Shown: in pieces, positions 55,686 to 64,000 of the stretch
Layout: every line of letters starts with the position of its first letter
Position numbering within the stretch: position 1 is the stretch's first letter
Source: Strongylocentrotus purpuratus
Lineage: Eukaryota > Echinodermata > Echinoidea > Camarodonta > Strongylocentrotidae
Length of the DNA stretch: 64,000 nucleotides
Direction of reading: 5' to 3'
Assembly (NCBI RefSeq): GCF_000002235.5
Contig: NW_022145615.1
Span: 34,418,594-34,482,593, forward strand
Made by a program: the position numbers and the translations under genes
Notes under the pieces: model-generated
Seen by the model: the letters and a program-made list of their open reading frames with translations, nothing else
Databases searched by the model: none
Told to the model about the DNA's origin: nothing

Positions 55686-56780
55686 TCAGTTTCTTCTGTT
55701 TTCTTTCTCTCTCTCTCTCTCCCCCTTTCCCTCCTCAGAACAATGACAGCGAAAGGTCCTCTGGAAGACCTCTTGGAAGTTAGGATGCTTGAGTCCGTAG
55801 ATGATCGGATTGACTACGCTATTTGCCGATAATAACATGATACTGTAGAATGTGAACACGCTAGTGCCGGGGATGAGTAGATATATACTGGTTGCTAGGA
55901 AACAGAACACAAAGACACATACGACCATAAAGAGATTCTTAGTGATCTGGATTTCCTTTCGCTTAATAGATTGGATCATGGGTGGACACGATTCTCGAGA
56001 TACAGATGAATCCTTGCTCTGTGCTGCATGTGAACTGTTCTCTTCCTTGATGTCATACTTGTCTCGAAAGTGTTTATTGTGTTGCAAAACATGGAGCCAG
56101 ATAAGAATGTAAAACATTATGGTTAACGTCAAGTTAACGGCAACTACAGTTCCTTGTATAGTGACATAATAATAGTCAAGCGGGTTTGTGTCTGTTGTAC
56201 AACATAGGCTGTAGTATTGAGAATAGCCAAGTGTCCCGATTCCCAGAACAGGAGGTACGACCATCAACGCCACAGACACTATCCAGATGATCACCACTAA
56301 TGTAGCGATTTTCTTTGGAGAGTGGAAGCCCCGTTGACCACGGACGAACTTCGTGATGACATACCAGCGCACGATGGAGATGAGGGCTAGAGTCGAGGAG
56401 CTACAGCAAATACAAGTGATGAAGACCCCTGCAACCGTTGCGCAGACAAAATCACGTAGAGGATATCCTTCTGCTTGACTTAGAAGACCCACCACCTGGA
56501 ATGGAATGCAGAGACACGTTACTAAATCAGCGAAAGCCAGATTGACCAACAGTATGTTAGTGATCGTACGAAGTTTCTTGGTGACGACGACGGCGATGAT
56601 GACGAGGGTATTACCGAACAGACCGATCAATGTCAATCCAATCAAGACTGATGCAACAATAGCTCGATGATGGAAAGGTATGTCACTGTGAGTTTCTGTT
56701 CCCGTTTCTAAACCTGTCCCATCTATCTCCGTAGCTTCTATTGTGAAGTAATCAACATGGAGCTGCGACGTGTTTTCCAT
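55686..56780 (-). CDS. Rhodopsin-class GPCR 2, intronless, 364 aa
   Basis: Close paralogue of GPCR 1, with the same landmarks: GN in TM1, NLAFAD in TM2, VRW in place of DRY, no CWxP in TM6. It differs in keeping NPIIY in TM7, lacking about eight residues in the N-terminal tail, and having a shorter Glu/Arg tail, also encoded by (TC)n. A single start ATG is used. Ligand unknown. The receptor reads leftwards, with repeat units at its 3' side where copy 1 has the TLR further downstream. Confidence 0.92.
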   Translation of the reverse strand: MENTSQLHVDYFTIEATEIDGTGLETGTETHSDIPFHHRAIVASVLIGLTLIGLFGNTLVIIAVVVTKKLRTITNILLVNLAFADLVTCLCIPFQVVGLLSQAEGYPLRDFVCATVAGVFITCICCSSSTLALISIVRWYVITKFVRGQRGFHSPKKIATLVVIIWIVSVALMVVPPVLGIGTLGYSQYYSLCCTTDTNPLDYYYVTIQGTVVAVNLTLTIMFYILIWLHVLQHNKHFRDKYDIKEENSSHAAQSKDSSVSRESCPPMIQSIKRKEIQITKNLFMVVCVFVFCFLATSIYLLIPGTSVFTFYSIMLLSANSVVNPIIYGLKHPNFQEVFQRTFRCHCSEEGKGEREREKENRRN

Positions 56781-58106
56781 TATTTCAACGTAATATTTGA
56801 TTTGAGAATTTCAGAACCAGATTCAAAAGCTGCAGATTTCGTGCGATTTGTCACCTCAATGAAACACTAAAGCATTGACTTGTGAACGAAGGGTGGTATT
56901 CAGCGCTTTATATCATCAGGAAAGAGCTTCATAGTACCAGTTAAGATGATGATTAATATTATTATATCGACACCTCCTCTTCTCCGCTTCATACCTAATT
57001 GACAAGTACATGTAGCCCTACATTATGATTGGTTAGTTGCAACAAATAAACCTTCATTTACTATAAATGTTTCATATTGATGAATAGTTTTCCTATTATC
57101 TATTTGCTCTTCCAACACCAATTTGTTAAGCAATTATTATCCCAACCCGGTCGCCGGTAGACCAATGAGAAGAAAGTATTTATGTTTGCTGTATTATAAA
57201 TAATTCATTACAGTAACTTGAGTTATACATCATTGTCGAACTTTAAATTAATCATTTTGGAAAGCCGTTTTGATAAGGGGGCGATGAATATATAATCAGC
57301 AACTTGCAACTAAATTATATAGTTCCGTTTTGTGGGAAACTAGGGTTTCTGGTATCCTTGAATTGTAAATTGTATTAATTTCACATTATATAATATTACA
57401 GTGCCATTGGATTCATGAAACCTTCATGGGTTAACCCAATATATCTCTGTTGTGAGTAGCACGGCGTATGAATACAGAAATCGCTTTATCAATGATTTAG
57501 CCTAACTTCCAATTGGCAATCTCCGAAGAACAACATGCACTACAATATTAATAATGAATAAACGAAATTATGGACTTGGTAGTTAAGGCACTAGCGCATT
57601 GAATAGGTTTCGAACCCGGGGACCTCCCGGTTACGAGACCGCAGCTCTACCACTGAGCCATCGCGCCTCACTCTTTCTTTTTCTTATGGATTTGATATAC
57701 ATCGATTTTTAGTTTATTGGCAGCAAACCATCCATGCATATTTCTTATTCTAATGTCTAAAACAGTGTTTTTTTACACTGTCTTTATCAACAACATTTTA
57801 TCTACAACAAACTAAAACTGAATAGTAGATCAATAGATCATATTTAATAGTCAAACATAGAAATTGACCATCGGCTATTTGGTTTTTAAGGGTACTCGAG
57901 TAATTTCTCTACTATAAATATAATTTATAACAAATATATAGTTACCAACATTTAAAAACAGTTTCCTGGTTGAACAAAAATCTTCATCATCTCTGTTAAA
58001 TTGAATTGAAATAACTCAACGGTGCATTATTTCCCTAAAAGATTATTGTTGAGCCAAGCTAGTCTCTATACACATGGAGTCCAAACGGGTCAATGATAAT
58101 TTGTCA
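56781..58106. other. GPCR 2 upstream region
   Basis: Matches copy 1 to 57757 apart from the extra segment 57157-57405. 57758-58106 is unique AT-rich sequence with nothing recognised. Confidence 0.5.
57573..57670 (-). mobile_element. tRNA-derived SINE fragment (copy 2)
   Basis: On the - strand the head GGCGCGATGGCTCAGTGG has a perfect D-stem (GCTC/GAGC) and A-box, then GGGTTCGAAACC as the B-box. No matching acceptor 3' strand. Confidence 0.65.
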
Positions 58107-58280
58107 CAGGGGTCGATCCATGAATTGGTAAAAGGGGGCAGAATGCCGAAATCGGATTCTAAATTTCAAACGGGGCACAAAAAGAAACATGGGGGGAGAA
58201 AAAAAGGAGGGGTACAGTGACCTGTTAAGAAAAGGGGGAGATGGGACGATGAACGGCCCCTCCCTATACAGCCGCTTCTG
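58107..58280. mobile_element. hAT-type MITE (short)
   Basis: Starts CAGGGGTCGATCC, ends GCCGCTTCTG, and is flanked by ATTTGTCA (58099-58106) and ATTAGTCA (58281-58288), a 7/8 match to an 8-bp target-site duplication. Confidence 0.6.
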
Positions 58281-58689
58281 ATTAGTCACAACCGGTTGAT
58301 TTTTTTTCTTCTCGTTTTCACCGTAGACTTCTCCAAATGTTAATCTTAAAAGAAGGAATGTATACAGGAAAAATAGGAGGGGCTGGCTCAGTCACCTAAG
58401 TGGCCAGTCAAAACGAGGGATCGACGAGCCGGTGTACCCCTTCCTCATGTTTTTCCCCTTCCACAGGGTTCCTTCATTAAATAAAATCGTTCACATTATA
58501 CAAGAAGAGATATATATACATGCAGAATTACAAAATGATATTCTTGGCCATTAAAAATATGATAAGATCATACATTTATAGATATCAGTTACAAATTGCA
58601 GTTCATTTTTAAATTACCATGTTGATTCGTTATCGAAGGCTAGGCTAGATGGCGAAACCAAAGAAGGGTCTTTCCACTCCGCAACGATG

Positions 58690-58880
58690 TCTTTGAAAGT
58701 TGGGATGTTTGAGACTATAATACTATAGTATTTATATTGATTGGATTGGCTACGCTGTTCATCAATATAATCACGTAGGCGTAGCCATATAGATTGAAAC
58801 TATCTGAAATTGATAGATCATAGTAAAGCCACGCATTTATAGAAAAATCAATAATGATTTTCAAAACGATCTCGGAGTAA
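58690..58880 (-). pseudogene. GPCR pseudogene, TM7 region
   Basis: On the - strand: YAYVIILMNSVANPI, then an insertion of about 17 bp with a stop, then (in a shifted frame) YSLKHPNFQRH, matching the KHPNFQ block after NPIIY in the intact receptors. The upstream end runs into an (ATT)n tract at 58924-58990. Only the last part of a receptor remains. Confidence 0.72.
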
Positions 58881-59340
58881 AGCATAACAATGAAGGGGAA
58901 CAAATACGGATCAGAAAGAACCCTTATTATTATTATTATTATTATCATTATTATCATTAGTATTATAATAATTATAATTATTTTGATTATCATTATTAGT
59001 ATTTATAGGAGGGCAGAACCCGCGTCGCGATCGGGGTTCAGTCATTCACGCCTGAGAGCTATAGGAAGTGAGCAATCAAAATGAGTGGGTGATTCGCATG
59101 TGATATAATTATCCAAATTACCTGGATGAAAGCTGTTTCAAGTTACTTTTTCCCTGAAAATTATTTAAAAGGTGATTAATTTCCTCGTTTTTCGCAGCGG
59201 AATTGAAAATGGCAAATAAATGCACAATCATATATTACGTAACAGGAACTAAAGGTACCGCTTAGTACAAAGACTATGAAACCTTCGTCATGCACGTGAC
59301 CTGAATCACATGACCAACTTCTCGCAAAGTCGTCTAGTAT
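58881..59340. other. Spacer with ATT microsatellite
   Basis: (ATT/ATC)n at 58924-59005, then unique sequence with no recognised gene. Confidence 0.5.
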
Positions 59341-59454
59341 AGTCGATCTCATAGAGATATATACTTAATAAGGCTAGAGTGCGGACTCGTCATACGCGCC
59401 CGTTCAAAGCTCTGTGCGCGCATGGAGCGCGGTCCGCCATTACTAAGGAGGGCA
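59341..59454 (+). repeat. Left arm of a ~100-bp inverted repeat pair
   Basis: TCGATCTCATAGAGATATAT ... CTAGAGTGCGGACTCG ... CCGCCATTACTAAGGAGGGC. It matches the reverse complement of 63643-63742 in the same block order. Confidence 0.75.
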
Positions 59455-60619
59455 CAACTTCGAGAAATACCCGGATGTTCCCTTCGAAACTGTGCTACTG
59501 ATAAGCAATGTGAAGCTTCATTTTTCGAGTTGATTTATCGGTTTTCGAGTATGAAACGTTATAATTGTGGTATTTTGCATAATGCATGAACCCTACTCAT
59601 GCCTCAGTCATGGTATCTGGTGTAGGTCAAGATTAATTACGGGTGTTATGGTGAGGTAAAAGGGACACAAAAAGCTATTTATATTTCAGTGTATCTTCAA
59701 TTTTTCTTCCTCTTTGTCAATATAAAACTGCGATATTATGACATCAAATATTACTTGGCTTTCAACCAATCAGAATCAAGCATTTGGGACTTGTATTTGA
59801 TATTTATGTCATGATATTAACCAAAGTTTTATGCTACAGGGCCAATGCCGGGGGTCAATGTCTTTCTAATTCAGTTATTATGAGAGCCAGGGTTTACTGA
59901 TTTAAAACGCTTTAAAGGTTATATATTCATTTTATGTTTATGGCTATTATAAACAGATTGATACTTATAGATTTGGGATAGAGATGGGTATAGCTAGACA
60001 CATAAATAGATGGATAGATAGATATAACATAGAAGGATAGGTAGATAATGGAAATGCAGATATAGGACGATACTGAAGATAGGAAGAGGGGAAAGGAAAG
60101 AATTGTACACATTTATTTAAAAAAAATTATGTTATTTACTCATCCAATCATTCATCCATCCATCCAAACATTCTTTTTCTTCTTCTCTCACTCATTTTAT
60201 ATCAAATTCACACCTTATGTCTTTCACCTAATCTCTATAAAATTTCTATATGTCTGAAAGAATAATTCAATTTTTTACAGTTCACTATAAATATATATGA
60301 ATATTCTTTAAAAACAGCTGATCATTGATGTAATAATTATTTATTCACATCACCTTTTTTCTCCATAAATAATATTCTCCTTGATACAGTGTATTTCTTA
60401 TTTTCTTCATCAACCAGTTTTAGAGAATAAACTTATAATTCAATTTGAAGGAAAAAAATGAATAAATGAACCTTTTATTACCACACGGCACACGTGTGTT
60501 GATATTCTACAGCATAGGCATTTAAGTTTTGACATTTTATTATACTGCAATAATACAACACAATTGAAAGGACAGACATTGCAAAAACAACACCTCAGAT
60601 TTTAGCCCCAAATTTACTG
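59455..60619. other. Interior of the inverted-repeat region, left
   Basis: No gene recognised. A minus-strand polyadenylation signal (TTTATT on +) at about 60474 could end a leftward transcript from the THAP region. Confidence 0.4.
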
Positions 60620-60805
60620 TCACGGATCATAGGCAACACAACCACGACAAATTGATTCGCCACCAAAGACAAGCATTACACATCCCAAAACCGCCACAAT
60701 AACTCCCAAAACATAAATGTCAGGAGGCCAATGTCTATGTGTCAAGATGTCAGCGATAACGAACACTTTATTAACTAGTCTTGGCTCCAAGCGCACGCAG
60801 GCGCG
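60620..60805 (-). CDS. Open frame with a membrane-helix-like stretch (unassigned)
   Basis: 61 codons ending in TGA (60622-60620), open back to a TAA at 60808, with hydrophobic DIYVLGVIVAVLGCVMLVFG. It has no early Met and no clear acceptor. It could be a last exon or chance; I do not recognise it. Confidence 0.2.
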   Translation of the reverse strand, partial: RACVRLEPRLVNKVFVIADILTHRHWPPDIYVLGVIVAVLGCVMLVFGGESICRGCVAYDP

Positions 60806-61850
60806 TTACATTTACTAATAATACAAAGACATTTCATCGAGTAATAAATGCAAACCAGAAAAAGTAATTGAGCATATATATTCCAAGTCACCTGTATTGC
60901 TATGAAGAACTATAATTGAAGAGACTTACATCTCAGGATACTGCACTACACTATTCAGTGAAACCTCATAGTAACATGGTCTTTTGACATCATTATTCAT
61001 CAGGTATAATAATAAATTTGAAACTGATTACCCTCAAATGTACACAGTAGATACAACAAGCCAAAGAGTGCACAATCTTATGGGTTTACATCTAGTGACA
61101 TCTAGTGACATTATTCCATAATTGTTCTGTTATCAAATCTCTTCAAAAGCAGTTTTCCATTTTGGAACAAAATTCAAACCTATGTACAAAACGATCTATG
61201 GGTGTGTATATGGTGTGCAACTGTGCATTACACAAGCTTTTCAATTGCAACACATCTGTGAATTCTTCTCGTTTATTGAAAATGGGCTCACTTGATGTGA
61301 ATTTCTTGCTTTTCATCTTTAATGATGTAAATCACTTGGTTGAGAGCAATCCAGACAATGTTATAAAAAAAGGTCTACATGTTTATCTCAGGTTATCCAT
61401 ACTGTACCTGCAGAATCAAAGCACATGTAGAGTGCAAATAATTTGCAAAAATTATAGCAACTGAATCAGATACAGCAGGTACAATTATGAAGCTAATAGA
61501 GTAAATATTCAAATACAGTGTACCTCACAACAACTCAAAATTCAAGTACATTTTGTTTAACCCCTAATTTAATCAACTCTTCTAAGTTCCACTTTAGTTT
61601 GCCTTCGTGTAAAGTTAACAAACAGAAAATTATGGTTAGGTTGTGCAACTGTCACAATGTGTCCCAAGAATTTTATTTCATTACACAGAACAAAAGTCTC
61701 AGATTGTTCTGTTTTTTTAAAAGATTATTGAAAGCTCTCTCCAGTTTTAAACGGCTTCACAGTCAATCATCCAGTGGATAAGCTATGCAGACAAGAGGCA
61801 AAATATAAAAGACTGATCTGTCTTTGTAGTTTGTACGAATGAAGTTCTAT
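60806..61850. other. Interior of the inverted-repeat region, middle
   Basis: No convincing coding sequence on either strand. Open frames on + here have no family resemblance. It may be 3' UTR of the leftward THAP transcript. Confidence 0.4.
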
Positions 61851-63651
61851 GTTTTGGTTTTTTTTCCTGAAAATGCGTTCTCTCCAAAGTTGTGTTGAAG
61901 TAGGTCAAGCTGATCCTGGCTAATGAGCTTGCTTTCGTGGACTTCCTGCAAGAGAGTCCTGGTTTTTCCATCTCTCCTGTTTACCTTGTTTCACCACTTG
62001 AAGCTGTTTCTTGGCATCCTGCACTTGCTGTCTGGTTATATTCAGTTTCTAATCAACTCAGACAGAAAAAGAATAGTCATGTTCTTTTGTAATGTCATAG
62101 GGTTTCTTTGGAGGCACGGGAACACTTTCGGATGTTGTACATGGTTTTGCTGGGAGTCTTGAGCCATGGGTCTGTTTATAGGGAGGATGTCCAGGAAAGA
62201 CAGTAGGCACAGCTCTAGGAATGAGATGTGGTGTGTAACATCCTTTCCTCTCTTGAGTGTATTCCTGCATTACAATAAAAGCAAATGGAAACAATAATGA
62301 GTTTTTTCTCATAACATGACAATTGTTCTACTATTCATGCTATTTCATGTGATTTTTAAGACTGAAACTGAAAGCAGCTTCCAGCCAAATAAATAAAATA
62401 ATAATAATGTCAGCAAGTCATAAGCAAATTTGATAGAAATAGTGTAGTGTGCGGTGGGATTTTTAGGCTTGCCTAGCCTAGTTGGATAACTCCTGTGATG
62501 TGAAATATGGCAGGCTAGCCTGGCTTAGACCAAAAGCTTCAGTCTCTCTATATTGTCGGTTGTTCTACTGAGACTGCGTCTGGCTCCACTAGACCTCTGA
62601 TTATATTATGGGGAATGTCAACAAATGTCAGTTTTATTAAAGAAATGACCCATATCAGACGGTTATTTCTGTCTAACCTGGCTTTGCTGTTCAGGCTTTA
62701 GAAATTAGAGACTAGAGTTTAGATCTAGAGTCTAGATCTATCATCTAGCTCTAGTCTAGTCTAGTTAAAATATAAAGAAGCTGACATTTGATTTTTAATT
62801 TATCTTGAAATTAGATAAGATCAAATTAATTATATCATTTTCTTCTAGACTTTTCTTTAATAGAATCAAGCTCATGGAGTTATATTTCCGAGTTGGACTC
62901 TCTGACTCTTGGAGTTGCGAGCGACTCCAGCGCAGCAGAATTTTCCCATCACCATCCCCAGAACCTTAAAGGTAAAGACCAGTATTGGTAACGCCCCAAT
63001 TTCAAAAAATGAAATGGAAGCTCTCATTACCAATCATGTGAAAGAATATGTTTTGACTAATACATGATGATAAAAAATTTGCCGGGAAACCGCCTACTAA
63101 TTCATATATTTGGTAAATTTATTTCTCTCATGGTCGTGTGAGAGAGATAGGGTAGTCCCATATACATCTTTCTGTGTATAGTGCTTGTAACTTTACGAAG
63201 AATGGGCCAAATTTCTTATCATTTTGATGATTCCAGAACCTTGCAGATGCTAGATGCTAGATGATCAACCTTTTCTGATCGATTCCACAACGTTTCTTTC
63301 ACAATGCAATCGCATGACCATTACTGGTCTTTACCTTTAACCCATGCCTGCCCCAGCCCGGCGGGCGTGGACTGGCGCGCTCCGCTGCTGCAGGAGCTGC
63401 CGTGGCTTGTCATGAGACAACCCGGGTACAGACTACAGTCACTGCATTATCTGCATAAACTACATTTTTAGCTCTAAAATCTCCTTATTAATCAACATAA
63501 CATTAAGAAGAACTTACTTGTGAAATATTATGCAGTTCCCTTTCTTTCTTCGGTTCGAACATCCAAATGCAACGCACGAACCTGGCTTCTTCAATTTGTC
63601 CACGTATGTTGTGCACAGTATCTTGTTGGGTCGTCCGTTTTTCTGCCCTCC
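61851..63651 (-). pseudogene. THAP-domain (P-element-like) gene, decayed
   Basis: Three pieces on the - strand. (a) 63651-63518: an open frame with the THAP N-terminus CVAFGCSNRRKKGNCIIFH and a GTAAGT donor. (b) 62264-62058: after a TGCAG acceptor, the THAP C-terminus with the AVPTVFP box (RKGCYTPHLIPRAVPTVF), ending in TGA. (c) 62057-61851: beyond TGA and a TAG three codons later in the same frame, a coiled-coil-like piece (KLNITRQQVQDAKKQLQVVK), then after a frameshift KLISQDQLDLLQHNFGENAF, a block seen in THAP/P-element transposase proteins. No exon for the middle of the domain (the Trp and the CSxHF zinc ligands) was found, and (a) has no in-frame Met. THAP domains bind DNA through a C2CH zinc site. 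Best read as a pseudogene; a short truncated THAP gene is possible. Confidence 0.68.
62970..63336. mobile_element. MITE with TTAA target site
   Basis: Inverted ends AGGTAAAGACCAGTA / TACTGGTCTTTACCT (with an A/T difference beyond), flanked on both sides by TTAA (62966-62969, 63337-63340). TTAA targets are used by piggyBac and Kolobok superfamilies. It has no coding frame and sits in the intron of the THAP remnant. Confidence 0.82.
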
Positions 63652-63742
63652 TTAGTAATGGCGGCCACCGCTCCAGCTCGGAGCAGCAATTTGAGCGAGT
63701 ACGCCCTCTAGTGTTTAGTAGTATATATCTCTATGGTCGATC
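63643..63742 (-). repeat. Right arm of a ~100-bp inverted repeat pair
   Basis: TGCCCTCCTTAGTAATGGCG ... GTACGCCCTCTAGTG ... TATATATCTCTATGGTCGAT. It lies just outside the THAP N-terminal exon. The ATGGCGGCC could also be a YY1-type promoter motif. Confidence 0.75.
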
Positions 63743-64000
63743 TACATATAAACAGAGAAACACGTACCCGGTACATTACAAAAGTCGCTCAAAATCAAGT
63801 TTGTGTGCTCTGTCAACCTGCCAAGTTGAGAGTCGGATTCGGAGACAACAGGAATCGGAATGCACCCAAATCAAGGTAAATGAAAACGAGTTTCTATGTA
63901 GATCGCTTTTTTAATTACTTACGGGGGAAACAATCAGGATAAAATGAGAAATAAGTAAGAATGAGCAGCAGACTGTCGGTCAATCACTACGGGGTTGTCG
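63743..64000. other. Right edge of the window
   Basis: No gene was established. A GTAAAT donor-like site follows a short purine-rich stretch at 63874, but nothing supports an exon. Confidence 0.3.

Larger units (their letters stand above)
51205..57757. repeat. Segmental duplication, copy 2 (contains GPCR 2, no TLR)
   Basis: Counterpart of 29945-42165; see that entry for the block list. It lacks the TLR segment and the hAT MITE. It has its own extra segment at about 57157-57405 and a larger minisatellite at 53200-53795. Confidence 0.85.

Noticed and set aside
57592..57668. tRNA gene on the - strand
   Set aside because: Head and B-box fit, but the 3' acceptor strand and T-stem closure are missing, as in tRNA-derived SINEs.
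61105..61464. 119-codon frame on +
   Set aside because: No domain and no Kozak or splice context; composition like the surrounding AT-rich sequence.
62866..62956. Minus-strand frame starting MVMGKFCCAGVARNS as an alternative THAP first exon
   Set aside because: Only two cysteines in a loose pattern, no CxxxxC zinc spacing, stop after 27 codons.

Overview
The window looks like nuclear DNA of an echinoderm, most probably a sea urchin. It is AT-rich, with split genes, GT-AG introns, many tRNA-derived SINEs and microsatellites. It also holds an intronless Toll-like receptor and intronless rhodopsin-class GPCRs of the kinds that are greatly expanded in sea urchins. The species call is inference; no search was run.

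Layout. (1) 1-26.0 kb, + strand: one split gene of the GRAMD2 family (GRAM domain, no ASTER domain, C-terminal membrane helix). Eleven coding exons can be joined in frame from 1504 to a stop at 25015, giving about 365 aa. Its introns are packed with tandem repeats, SINEs, a nested inverted-repeat element and an apparently undescribed family of short hairpin repeats. (2) 26.0-29.9 kb: no gene seen. (3) 29.9-42.2 kb and 51.2-57.8 kb: two copies of a segmental duplication, each ending in an intronless class A GPCR on the - strand. Copy 1 also holds an intact 919-aa Toll-like receptor; at the same point copy 2 has only short repeat units. A third GPCR survives as a broken remnant at 58.7-58.9 kb, and part of it recurs at 51.1 kb. 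(4) 42.2-51.0 kb, between the two copies: a repeat island made of a truncated L2/CR1-type LINE 3' end followed by four head-to-tail elements. These have a hairpin and CTAG at the 3' end (Helitron/Helentron-like), and three carry a tRNA-like sequence and CpG-rich alternating purine-pyrimidine tracts. (5) 59.3-63.8 kb: a pair of ~100-bp inverted repeats enclosing a decayed THAP-domain (P-element-like) coding region on the - strand, itself carrying a TTAA-flanked MITE.

Biologically, the GRAMD2 homologue would act at ER-plasma membrane contacts. The TLR and GPCRs fit a rapidly turning over sensory/immune cluster in which gene gain and loss is mediated by flanking repeats. The strongest novel signals are the hairpin family in GRAMD2, the TLR presence/absence between duplicate cassettes, the uORF created by a 20-bp duplication in GPCR copy 1, and the Helitron-like array with tRNA-like inserts.
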